The notes under the pieces are model-generated. The model was not told the DNA's origin, searched no databases, and worked only from the letters and a program-made list of their open reading frames with translations. From Burkholderiales bacterium 67-32 (GTDB lineage Bacteria; Pseudomonadota; Gammaproteobacteria; Burkholderiales; Burkholderiaceae_B): a DNA stretch of 64,000 nt. Below, piece by piece: positions 18,070 to 25,859 of the stretch. Location of the stretch: assembly GCA_001898625.1 (NCBI GenBank), contig MKUP01000027.1:62001-126000 (forward strand). Direction: 5' to 3'. Every line of letters starts with the position of its first letter. Position 1 is the first letter of the stretch. The position numbers were made by a program, and so were the translations under genes.

Positions 18070-19248
18070 ATGCATATCGAGTCGGTGTCGTGCATCGACG
18101 ACCTGCGGCGCGCCGCGCTGGCGCGGATCCCGCGATTTGCCTACACCTTCCTGGCCGGCGGTGCCGGCAACGACGCCGGGGTGCGCCGCAACGAGGAAGC
18201 GCTGGCACGCCTGCTGTTCGCGCCGCGCGGCATGGCGACGGGACGGGTGGACACGAGCGTGCGGCTGTTCGGCCGCGTCTATGCGCAGCCCTTCGGCTTC
18301 GCGCCGGTCGGCATGGCCAACCTGGCCTGGGCCGGATGCGATCTCATGCTGGCCGAGACGGCCCAGCGTGAATCGTTGCCTTATGTGATCAGCACGGCCG
18401 CGTCCACCGAGCTGGAGGAACTGGCCGGGCACGCGCCCGACAGCTGCTGGTTCCAGCTCTACATGCTGCGCGACGATGAACTGAACTTCGCGCTGCTGGA
18501 TCGGGTGGCGGCGGCGGGTATCGAGGTCCTGGTCGTGACTGTGGATACCCCGGTGCGCTCGCGGCGCAACGGTTCCATACGCGAGCGCTTCGAGCAGCCG
18601 TTCCAGCCGCATCCCCGCTTCGTGCTGGACGTGGCGCGGCATCCGCGCTGGGCCCTGCGCACGGCGCGCGCCGGCATGCCCAACCTGATGAATTATTCGC
18701 GCTATGTGGAAGGCGGCGACATCCACCGGGTGGCCGCTTTCATGAAGGCGCAGTCGCGCGGCGGAGTGAGCTGGGACGACATCGCCATGCTGCGCCGGAA
18801 GTGGAAGGGGCCGCTGGTGATCAAGGGCATCCTGGATGCCGGCGATGCTTCGCGCGCGGCCCGGGAGGGCGCCGATGCCGTCTGGGTATCCAACCACGGC
18901 GGCCGGCAGCTCGAATCCGCGCCGGCCTCCATTGCGGTACTGCCGGCGGTAAAAGAGGCGGTGGGGGCGCTGCCGGTGCTGTTCGACAGCGGCGTGCGCG
19001 GCGGCGAGGACATCGTCAAGGCCGGCGCGCTGGGCGCCGCGATGGCCTTCTGCGGGCGCGCGCCCATCTTCGGCGCGGCGGCATTCGGCGCCGCCGGCGT
19101 GGCCAAGGCGCACGCGGTACTGGCCGACGAGGTACGGACGACGCTGGCGCAGATCGGCTGCCGCCGCTTCGGGGATTTGTCGCCGGCTTTCATCCACCGC
19201 GGCGAACCCGCGCAGGGCGAGCCCGCCGTGGCGGCCCGCGCGGCCTGA
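18070..19248 (+). CDS. FMN-dependent alpha-hydroxyacid dehydrogenase (LldD/mandelate dehydrogenase family)
   Basis: A 392-residue TIM-barrel flavoenzyme that oxidises an L-2-hydroxy acid to the 2-keto acid. Characteristic residues: QLYML near 129-133, VDTPVRSRRN (158-167), active-site Lys252 (VIKG), and the catalytic His276 in SNHGGRQLE. The family covers lactate and mandelate dehydrogenases and glycolate oxidase. Near a ThDP decarboxylase-like enzyme and an aldehyde dehydrogenase, a mandelate-type step is plausible. The ATG at 18,070 follows AAGGGACAGCC. The promoter carries a motif A operator. Confidence 0.9.
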   Translation: MHIESVSCIDDLRRAALARIPRFAYTFLAGGAGNDAGVRRNEEALARLLFAPRGMATGRVDTSVRLFGRVYAQPFGFAPVGMANLAWAGCDLMLAETAQRESLPYVISTAASTELEELAGHAPDSCWFQLYMLRDDELNFALLDRVAAAGIEVLVVTVDTPVRSRRNGSIRERFEQPFQPHPRFVLDVARHPRWALRTARAGMPNLMNYSRYVEGGDIHRVAAFMKAQSRGGVSWDDIAMLRRKWKGPLVIKGILDAGDASRAAREGADAVWVSNHGGRQLESAPASIAVLPAVKEAVGALPVLFDSGVRGGEDIVKAGALGAAMAFCGRAPIFGAAAFGAAGVAKAHAVLADEVRTTLAQIGCRRFGDLSPAFIHRGEPAQGEPAVAARAA

Positions 19249-19271
19249 CGGGCCTCCCACGAGACCGTGGA

Positions 19272-20267
19272 TTATTCCGGGCTGATGCCTTCGGCCTTGA
19301 TGACCTGCTTCCAGCGATCGAATTCGGAGCGGGTGAGACGGCCCAGGTCCTCGGGCGGGCCCAGGACCACGTTGAAGCCTGTATCGGCCAGCGCGGTGCG
19401 CATCGCCGGCGCATCGAAGATGGCCTTCAGCTCGCGGTTGAGCCGAGCCACGACGGGCGCCGGCGTGCCCGCGGGCGCGTACAACCCGACCCAGACCGCG
19501 AGCCGGTAGCCGGGATAGCCCAGTTCCTCCAGAGTGGGCACGTCGGCCATCAGCGGCGAGCGCGCGCCGCCCGTCTGCGCGATGGCCTTGAGCTTGCCGG
19601 AGGCCACCAGCGGCCGCGCCGCCTCGATGGGCGCGATCATCATGGTCACGCTGCCCTGGACCACGTCCATGATCGCGGTGTTCAGGCCGCTGGCGGGGAT
19701 GTGGCGCATCTTCACCCCCACCATGTTCTGCAGCACGGTCGTGTACAGGTGGGCGGTGGAAGCGATGCCCGGCGAGGCATAGGACGCATCGTCGGGGCGG
19801 GCCTTGAGCAGGGCCACCAGTTCCTTGAAGTTGCCGGCCGGCGTGTTCGCGCCGGTGACGACGACCTGGGCGCTTTCGGCGATCTGGCCCACGGGCACGA
19901 AGCTCTTGACCGGATCGTAGGGCGTGGGGCGGAAAGCGGGCGTGATGACCAGCGTGGTGGGACCGACCATGAGCGTGTGGCCGTCCGGCGCGGCGCCGGC
20001 GGCATAGGCCGTACCGATGATGCCGCTGGCGCCCGAGCGGTTCTCGACGTAGGTGTTCTGCCCCAGCCGCTGCGACAGTTGTTCGGCCGCGCGCCGGGCG
20101 ATGGCGTCCGCGCTGGTGCCCGGGCTGTAGGGAACGACGATCTTGACCGCGCGGCGGGGGTAGGGCGACGAGGCGGCCGGGTCGGACTGCGCCTGGACGC
20201 CGGTGCAACAGACGAGCAGCCCGACCGCGAGCGGCAGTCCGGCTGAAAACGGGAACGCGTGAATCAT
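19272..20267 (-). CDS. Tripartite tricarboxylate transporter (Bug) periplasmic receptor
   Basis: A 331-residue extracytoplasmic solute receptor of the TctC/Bug family, very abundant in Bordetella. It has a signal peptide (about 1-25, ending GVQAQ), then the family start PRRAVKIVVPYSPGTSADAIARR (about 40-60) and the late GYRLAVWVGLYAPAGTP segment. ATG 20,267 is preferred to ATG 20,279 because TGGAGA lies 6 bases before it. No TctA/TctB membrane genes are nearby, so it must share a transporter or act as a sensor, as known for some Bug proteins. The likely ligand is a carboxylic acid. Confidence 0.92.
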   Translation of the reverse strand: MIHAFPFSAGLPLAVGLLVCCTGVQAQSDPAASSPYPRRAVKIVVPYSPGTSADAIARRAAEQLSQRLGQNTYVENRSGASGIIGTAYAAGAAPDGHTLMVGPTTLVITPAFRPTPYDPVKSFVPVGQIAESAQVVVTGANTPAGNFKELVALLKARPDDASYASPGIASTAHLYTTVLQNMVGVKMRHIPASGLNTAIMDVVQGSVTMMIAPIEAARPLVASGKLKAIAQTGGARSPLMADVPTLEELGYPGYRLAVWVGLYAPAGTPAPVVARLNRELKAIFDAPAMRTALADTGFNVVLGPPEDLGRLTRSEFDRWKQVIKAEGISPE

Positions 20268-20312
20268 GGCTGTCTCCATATCGGGTGGGGCCGGCTTTCT
20301 GTGCGCCGGGCT

Positions 20313-20340
20313 CTATATATAATATATAATATATATAAAT
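20313..20340. promoter_or_regulatory. AT-only promoter/operator tract (motif C, copy 1)
   Basis: A 28-base stretch made almost only of ATATATAATATA repeats, 46 bases before the Bug receptor start. It shares the 12-mer ATATATAATATA with 21,253-21,264. It stands out in a GC-rich region and probably holds the promoter and perhaps a binding site for the neighbouring FCD regulator. Confidence 0.45.
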
Positions 20341-20376
20341 CTTGAAAAGAGAAAGCGTGATGCGCACGTGACGGAG

Positions 20377-20404
20377 CCCGCGACCTTTTGACAAAGGCCG
20401 CGGG
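20377..20404. terminator. Hairpin after the GntR regulator gene
   Basis: CCCGCG-A-CCTTT, loop TGAC, AAAGG-C-CGCGGG forms a long stem with one mismatch, 24 bases after the minus-strand stop of the GntR gene. There is no T-run, so it may be only a weak or Rho-assisted terminator. Confidence 0.4.
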
Positions 20405-20428
20405 CGGGTCCGGAGAAAAGTGAGTGCG

Positions 20429-21175
20429 TCAGTCCTCGCGCGAGGCGGGGTCCGCTTCCTGGGACAGCGTCCTGGCGCGCTGGTAGGCCAGCCGTTCCTG
20501 CATGAGCCGGGCCGCTTCCACGCCGTTGCCGGACTCGATGGCCTCGAGCAGCAGCTTGTGGTGGCGCACGATGCGGACCGCCGAGGCCGAGGTCAGGTTG
20601 GGGCGCAGCACCGGTTCGAGCACGAAGCTCAGGGCATGGAACTGGGCCAGCAGGATGCGGCTGTGGGAGGCGCGCACGATGGCTTCGTGAAAGCGCATGG
20701 CCGCATCGGCGAAGCGGTCGAGTTCGTTCTTCAGCGAAGACAGTTCGGCCAGGACGGCGCGCAGATGTTCCAGGTCGGGTTCGTCGCGCCGTTCGGCCGC
20801 CAGCCTGGCGGCCATTTCCTCGATCGCCATCTGGGCGTCGAATACTTCGCCCGAGGTGATGCCGATGAGCTTCAGGTGGATGGCGAGCGCGTCGGCCAGC
20901 CGGTCCGGGTTGCCCTGGGCGACCCAGACGCCGCCGCGGGCGCCCATGCGGATCTCGACGACGCCGAGGCCTTCCAGGGTGCGCAGGGCATCGCGCGCCG
21001 CCATGCGGCTGACGCCGAACTGCTCGGACAGCGCGGCTTCGCTGCCCAGGAATTGCCCGGCGACGATTTCCCGGTTCAGGACCGCCGCCCGTATCTGCGC
21101 CACGATTCCGCCCGACAGCGTGGTGTTGGGGACGGCTGCCCACGAGGGGGGCGACGAAAGGGACTTGCTGGCCAA
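20429..21175 (-). CDS. GntR family transcriptional regulator, FCD subgroup
   Basis: A 248-residue regulator with a winged helix at about 20-85 (LSEQFGVSRMAARDALRTLE) and a helical FCD effector domain at about 100-235 (FHEAIVRASHSRILLAQFHAL). It resembles the regulator at 3862. It is divergent from the Rieske oxygenase at 21,319, and its own promoter region holds the AT-rich motif C, which also recurs before the Bug receptor. Autoregulation plus control of these neighbours is the simplest reading, but the motif A copies could also be its targets. Confidence 0.9.
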   Translation of the reverse strand: MASKSLSSPPSWAAVPNTTLSGGIVAQIRAAVLNREIVAGQFLGSEAALSEQFGVSRMAARDALRTLEGLGVVEIRMGARGGVWVAQGNPDRLADALAIHLKLIGITSGEVFDAQMAIEEMAARLAAERRDEPDLEHLRAVLAELSSLKNELDRFADAAMRFHEAIVRASHSRILLAQFHALSFVLEPVLRPNLTSASAVRIVRHHKLLLEAIESGNGVEAARLMQERLAYQRARTLSQEADPASRED

Positions 21176-21248
21176 TCCGGTTCCTTTGAGCGCAAAGCGT
21201 GATGGCGGTGGACCGCATTATAGGGCGCCATGCCTTGCCTCGTTTAAG

Positions 21249-21268
21249 TATGATATATAATATAGATA
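21249..21268. promoter_or_regulatory. AT-rich element upstream of Rieske oxygenase (motif C, copy 2)
   Basis: TATGATATATAATATAGATA, about 50 bases before the Rieske oxygenase start and 74 bases from the divergent GntR start. It shares ATATATAATATA with 20,315-20,326. Candidate promoter/operator. Confidence 0.45.
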
Positions 21269-21318
21269 AGCCGTGGAGCCTCGCGCTCTTCCTTTCGATC
21301 CTTAGACACTGGCTGATC

Positions 21319-22587
21319 ATGCTGAACCAAGAGAAGAACGAGTTGCTGACCCGCGTGGGACGGGGCACGCCCATGGGGGACCTGCTGCGGCGCTACTGGA
21401 TGCCGATCGCGGGTGTCACGGAGTTCGACCGCCGCGCCACCAAGCCCATGCGCCTGTTCGGCGAAGACCTGGTGCTTTATCGCGACCTGGAAGGCAATTG
21501 GGGGCTGGTCGATCGCCATTGCCCCCACCGCCGGGCAGACCTCGCCTACGGCTTCCCGGAATCCGAGGGCCTGCGCTGCAACTACCACGGGTGGCGCTTC
21601 GGCGCGGACGGCTCCTGCCTGGAGCAGCCCTACGAGGACGTCGCGCACCCCGAGGCCCGGATGAAGGACCGCATCCGGATCACGGCCTATCCCGTGCAGG
21701 AAAAGGCGGGCCTCCTATGGGCCTACATGGGGCCGGCGCCCGCGCCGCTCGTGCCGGACTGGGAAGCCTTTTCCTGGCCCAACGGCTTTCGCCAGATCGT
21801 CATTTCGGAGATCCCCTGCAACTGGTTCCAGTGCCAGGAAAACTCCATCGATCCGGTGCACTTCGAATGGATGCACAACAACTGGAGCCTGCGCCAGCAG
21901 GGCGTGCTGCAACCCTATTCGCCCGCGCACAAGGAGATCGGCTTCGAGGAGTTCGAGCACGGTTTCCTGTACCGGCGGGTCCGGGGCAACGGCAGGAAGG
22001 AGGATCCGATGTGGGCGGTGGGGCGCGTGTGCCTGTGGCCCAACGCCGTCTTCCTGGGCGACCACTTCGAATGGCGCGTACCCATCGACGACGAGAACAC
22101 GCTCAGCGTGTGCTGGTCCTACACCCGCGTTCCCCGTGAAAGCGAGCCCTACGTGCAGGCGTCCATTCCCGCCTGGCACGGTCCCATCCGCGACGAGCAC
22201 GGCGACTGGATCTCGTCGCACGTGATGAACCAGGACTTCGTGGCCTGGGTGGGGCAGGGGCGGATCGCCGACCGCAGCCTGGAAAACCTGAGCGCCAGCG
22301 ACCGGGGCATCACCATGATCCGCAAGAAATTCTTCGAGGAACTGGACGCCGTGGCGGCGGGCGCCGACCCGAAGGGGGTGCTGCGCGATCCGGACCGGAA
22401 CCACGAGGTGGAACTGCCGCTGGCCTTTCGCGAAATCCTGACCGGCGGCATGCCGCTGGCGGAACTGAAGGCCCATCCGATATTCGGCCGGCACCTGCAC
22501 GACTATGTCTTCCAGGCTGGCCAGCCCGAGCCGGTGGCGCGCGCCTATCGCGAGGCCATGGGGCTGGAGGAAGGCGGGGGCCACTGA
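21319..22587 (+). CDS. Single-subunit Rieske oxygenase (phthalate dioxygenase / O-demethylase type), second copy
   Basis: A 422-residue alpha-only Rieske oxygenase. Ligand positions are identical to the copy at 12,996: Cys68/His70, Cys87/His90 and His181/His186. About 142 of the first 190 residues match that copy by my count. The ATG at 21,319 aligns exactly with the start of the paralogue; the longer open frame to 21,199 crosses the promoter. It has no reductase beside it and probably uses the one at 16,312. The LigJ-like gene follows after 72 bases, but with its own operator. Confidence 0.92.
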   Translation: MLNQEKNELLTRVGRGTPMGDLLRRYWMPIAGVTEFDRRATKPMRLFGEDLVLYRDLEGNWGLVDRHCPHRRADLAYGFPESEGLRCNYHGWRFGADGSCLEQPYEDVAHPEARMKDRIRITAYPVQEKAGLLWAYMGPAPAPLVPDWEAFSWPNGFRQIVISEIPCNWFQCQENSIDPVHFEWMHNNWSLRQQGVLQPYSPAHKEIGFEEFEHGFLYRRVRGNGRKEDPMWAVGRVCLWPNAVFLGDHFEWRVPIDDENTLSVCWSYTRVPRESEPYVQASIPAWHGPIRDEHGDWISSHVMNQDFVAWVGQGRIADRSLENLSASDRGITMIRKKFFEELDAVAAGADPKGVLRDPDRNHEVELPLAFREILTGGMPLAELKAHPIFGRHLHDYVFQAGQPEPVARAYREAMGLEEGGGH

Positions 22588-22616
22588 GCCCTGGTCCAAA
22601 CGCGGTGGATATGTAT

Positions 22617-22634
22617 AATACTGTATGAGTGTTA
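22617..22634 (+). promoter_or_regulatory. Operator-like motif A, copy 6, overlapping a -10 box
   Basis: AATACTGTATGAGTGTTA directly after and overlapping a consensus TATAAT (22,614-22,619), 25 bases before the LigJ-like start. This places the motif over the transcription start of the ring-cleavage operon, the usual position for repression. Confidence 0.65.
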
Positions 22635-22659
22635 TAGCGAGGATGGAGGAGACCCACCC

Positions 22660-23667
22660 ATGATCATCGATTGCCATGCCCACGTAAGCGCGCCCACGGA
22701 ACTGTGGGCCTACAAGGCGAGCCTGCTCGCCAGCCGCGGCAGCCACGGCCGCGGCAAGGTGAAAGTCACGGACGACGAGATCCGGGCCGCCGCCAACAAG
22801 GCCGAGACCTGGCCGATGGGGCACCTGGACTACCTGAAGAAGCACGGCACCGACCTGCAACTGGTGTCGCCCCGGCCTTTCCAGTTGATGCAGTCCGAGC
22901 GTCCGGCGCGGATCATCGACTGGTTCACGGAAGAGTGCAACAACATCATCTACCGGCAGACCCAGCTTTTTCCGGAGACCTTCGCCGGCGTGGCGGGTCT
23001 GCCTCAGGTGGCGGGCGAGCCGGTCGAGCGGGTGCTGCCCGAGCTGGAGCGCTGCATCCGCGAACTGGGTTTCGGCGGCTGCCTGCTGAACCCCGATCCG
23101 TTCGAGAACGGCTCGGAAGAGGCGCCGCCGCTGGGCGACCGCTACTGGTATCCGCTGTACGAGAAGCTGTGCGAGCTGGACGTGCCGGCGCACATCCATG
23201 GCACGGGCTCGCGTTCCGAGCGGGTGCCGTATTCGCTGCACTTCATCAATGAAGAAACGGTGGCGGTGTTCGGCCTGCTGAACTCCAACGTCTACAAGGA
23301 CTTCCCCGACCTGAAGGTGGTGGTGAGCCACGGCGGCGGCGCCATCCCCTATCAGCTGGGCCGCTTCCAGGCGCCCTCGCTGCGGCGGCCGGAAGGCGAC
23401 CGCTTCACGGACCGCATGGAAAAGCTCTACTTCGACACGGTGCTGTATACCGAAGAGGCGCTGCGTCTGCTGATCAAGACGGTGGGCGTGGATCGTTGTC
23501 TGTTCGGCACGGAATGCCCGGGGGTAGGGTCGTCGGTGAACCCGGCCACCGGCCGGTCGATGGACGACGTCAAGCCCATGATCGAGGGCTTCGACTGGCT
23601 GAGCGCGTCCGACAAGAAGAAGATCTTCGAGGACAACGCCCGCAAGGTCTTCAAGCTGCGGCAGTAG
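22660..23667 (+). CDS. Amidohydrolase-family hydratase, LigJ (4-oxalomesaconate hydratase)-like
   Basis: A 335-residue TIM-barrel protein. The metal motif HAH (His6, His8) opens the chain; His178/His180 (HIHG) and His224 (SHGGG) follow. Length and sequence pattern (NPDP, YWYPLYEKL, SHGGGAIPYQLGRF, YFDTVLY, DNARKVFKL) are those of LigJ from memory. LigJ hydrates 4-oxalomesaconate to 4-carboxy-4-hydroxy-2-oxoadipate in the protocatechuate 4,5-cleavage and gallate pathways; LigY-type C-C hydrolases are close alternatives. GGAGGAG precedes the ATG. It heads an operon with a ring-cleavage dioxygenase and aldolases, which supports the hydratase call. Confidence 0.8.
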   Translation: MIIDCHAHVSAPTELWAYKASLLASRGSHGRGKVKVTDDEIRAAANKAETWPMGHLDYLKKHGTDLQLVSPRPFQLMQSERPARIIDWFTEECNNIIYRQTQLFPETFAGVAGLPQVAGEPVERVLPELERCIRELGFGGCLLNPDPFENGSEEAPPLGDRYWYPLYEKLCELDVPAHIHGTGSRSERVPYSLHFINEETVAVFGLLNSNVYKDFPDLKVVVSHGGGAIPYQLGRFQAPSLRRPEGDRFTDRMEKLYFDTVLYTEEALRLLIKTVGVDRCLFGTECPGVGSSVNPATGRSMDDVKPMIEGFDWLSASDKKKIFEDNARKVFKLRQ

Positions 23668-23717
23668 GAACCAGGACGGGGCCGCCGCCGGCGCGCCCCG
23701 CGCCCGAAGGGACGGAC

Positions 23718-24776
23718 ATGAGCACGACCGCCATCGCGCCCGCGCTGCGCACCCCCGTATCGCTGCTGACGGGTTTCCTGGGCAGTGGCAAGACCACGCT
23801 GCTGGGTCGCCTGATCCGCCATCCGGGCGTGGCCGACACCGCGGTCATCATCAACGAGTTCGGCCAGATCGGCCTGGACCATCACCTGGTCGAGGCCGTC
23901 AGCGGCGAGGCCGTGCTGCTGGCCAGCGGCTGCGTCTGCTGCACGATACGCGACGACCTGGCCGCCACGCTGTGCGAACTGCACGACAAGCGCGAACGGG
24001 GCGAGATCCCGGCCTTTCGCCGGGTCGTGATCGAAACCACCGGACTGGCCGATCCCGCGCCCATCATCCACTCGCTGCTCAAGCATGCCGATGTCCGCCG
24101 GTTGTATGCGCTGGACAGCGTCATCTCGACCATCGATGCCGTCAACGGGGAGGCCCAGCTCGATCGCCAGCCCGAATCCGTGAAGCAGGCGGCGGTGGCC
24201 GACCGGCTGGTGCTGACCAAGACCGACCTGGCGGACGAGGCCCGGACCGAGGCGCTGCTGCGGCGGCTGGCGCAACTGAACCCCGAGGCCGACGTAGTGC
24301 GCGCCGACCGCGGCGAGGTGGATCCGGCGCGCCTGTTCGAGGTGGACGCGCTGCCGCGGCACCGCGCGGCCGAATCCGGCGATGGGCCGGAATCGGGCGA
24401 CTACCTGGCCGACTCCATGCGCCACGTCTGCGGCCCGGACTGCGGCCATGCGGGCAGGCCGGGCCGGCACGACGCCGGCATACGCACGCATGCCTTCCGT
24501 TTCGCGCAGCCCCTGGACTGGGAGCGCGTCAGCGCCTGGCTGGGCGGGCTGGCCTATTTCCATGGCGATGCCCTGCTGCGGATGAAGGGCCTGCTGAATC
24601 TGCGGAACGAAAGCGCGCCGGTTGCCGTGCACGCGGTGCAGCACCTGTTCCACGATCCCGTCACGTTGGCGCGGTGGCCCGACGAGGATCGCGATTCCCG
24701 CCTGGTGTTCATCACCCAGGGCCTGGACCGGGAGGTGATCGCCGATGCGCTCGCCCTGGCCATGGCCGAGGATTGA
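23718..24776 (+). CDS. CobW/COG0523 family P-loop GTPase (metal chaperone)
   Basis: A 352-residue G3E GTPase. Walker A GFLGSGKT is at 19-26, the metal-binding GCVCC at 71-75 (the family's G-x-C-x-C-C), and the guanine-specifying TKTD follows at about 172. The C-terminal CobW_C domain ends the chain. A Cys/His-rich linker HVCGPDCGHAGRPGRHD near 235-250 could bind metal. COG0523 proteins insert or supply metals such as Zn, Co or Fe to client enzymes. Its place between two metalloenzyme genes (LigJ-like hydratase and LigB-like dioxygenase) suggests one of them is the client; that is inference. Confidence 0.9.
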   Translation: MSTTAIAPALRTPVSLLTGFLGSGKTTLLGRLIRHPGVADTAVIINEFGQIGLDHHLVEAVSGEAVLLASGCVCCTIRDDLAATLCELHDKRERGEIPAFRRVVIETTGLADPAPIIHSLLKHADVRRLYALDSVISTIDAVNGEAQLDRQPESVKQAAVADRLVLTKTDLADEARTEALLRRLAQLNPEADVVRADRGEVDPARLFEVDALPRHRAAESGDGPESGDYLADSMRHVCGPDCGHAGRPGRHDAGIRTHAFRFAQPLDWERVSAWLGGLAYFHGDALLRMKGLLNLRNESAPVAVHAVQHLFHDPVTLARWPDEDRDSRLVFITQGLDREVIADALALAMAED

Positions 24777-24821
24777 CCATGACAACGTATCGAACGCACG
24801 CCGTGATCCAAGGAGAAGAAA

Positions 24822-25829
24822 ATGGCTGAGGTAGTGTGCGCGCTGGCGTGCTCGCACGGCCCCCTGCTGGCGACGCCGCCGGACATGTGGGACCTGCGCG
24901 CGGGCGCCGACCGCGAAAACAAGCGGCATTGGTATCGCGGCAGGCAGATGGACTATGCCGCGCTGCTGGCCGAACGGCAGCCGGGTTTCCACGACGAGGC
25001 CGGCCTGCCGCAGCGGCAGGTGCGCTACGACGCCTGCCAGCGAGCGCTGGACGAGATGGCGCGGCGCTTCCGCGCCGCGCGGGCGGACGTGGCCATCATC
25101 CTGGGCAACGACCAGCGCGAGGTCTTCCGCGAGGACCTGACCGCCGGTTTCACCATTTATGCCGGTGACGAGATCCCCAACACCCCCTTGTCCGAAGAGC
25201 AGGTCCGGCGCCTGCCGCCCGGCGTCGCGGTGGCCGAGGAAGGCCACTGCCCGCCGGGGGGCGCGGTTTATCCGGGCGACAAGCGGACCGCCGAGAGCCT
25301 GGTGCAGACGCTGGTGGCCGAGTCCTTCGACGTGGCGGTCTCGTACCGGCTGCCCGGCGGCGTGGACCGCCAGCACGGCATCCCCCACGCCTTCGGCTTC
25401 ATCTACCGCCGCATCATGGAAGACGCGCCGCCGCCGTCGGTGCCCGTCTTCACCAACGTGGGCGTACCGCCCAACCGGCCGCTCACGCGGCGCTGCCTGC
25501 AGATGGGGCACGCGCTGGCCAAGGGCATCGCGGCGCTGCCGTCCGATCTGCGGGTGGCCATCGTGGCCTCGGGCGGCTTCACCCATTTCGTCGTGGACGA
25601 GGAACTGGACCGCCGGATCCTGGACGCCATGCGCCGGGGCGACGAGGCGGCGCTGGCCGCGGTGCCCGAGTCGCATTTCGAGGGCAATACCTGCGAGATC
25701 AAGAGCTGGTATCCGCTGGTGGCGGCCATGAACGACCTGGGCCGCAAGATGGAAGTGATCGACTACGTGCCGTGCTACCGGACCGAGGCCGGGACGGGCA
25801 GCGGCATGGCCTTCGCGTCGTGGCAGTGA
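24822..25829 (+). CDS. Class III extradiol ring-cleavage dioxygenase, LigB-type
   Basis: A 335-residue Fe(II) enzyme that opens catecholic rings next to the hydroxyls. The N terminus MAEVVCALACSHGP puts a ligand histidine at His12, as in LigB; His57 is a candidate second ligand, Glu292 (NTCEIKSW) the third, and His255 (GGFTHFVVD) fits the catalytic base. No LigA-like small subunit gene or fused domain is present, so it may be a one-component enzyme like the LigZ or gallate-type dioxygenases. AAGGAG lies 8 bases before the ATG. It is followed at once by three aldolase genes. Confidence 0.88.
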   Translation: MAEVVCALACSHGPLLATPPDMWDLRAGADRENKRHWYRGRQMDYAALLAERQPGFHDEAGLPQRQVRYDACQRALDEMARRFRAARADVAIILGNDQREVFREDLTAGFTIYAGDEIPNTPLSEEQVRRLPPGVAVAEEGHCPPGGAVYPGDKRTAESLVQTLVAESFDVAVSYRLPGGVDRQHGIPHAFGFIYRRIMEDAPPPSVPVFTNVGVPPNRPLTRRCLQMGHALAKGIAALPSDLRVAIVASGGFTHFVVDEELDRRILDAMRRGDEAALAAVPESHFEGNTCEIKSWYPLVAAMNDLGRKMEVIDYVPCYRTEAGTGSGMAFASWQ

Positions 25830-25859
25830 CGCGGCGCAAGAACCAAGGGAATGCAAGAC

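Noticed and set aside
20313-20340. AT-rich tract as an insertion scar or replication origin element
   Set aside because: No inverted terminal repeats, target duplication, DnaA boxes or replication gene are near; its place before a gene start fits a promoter.
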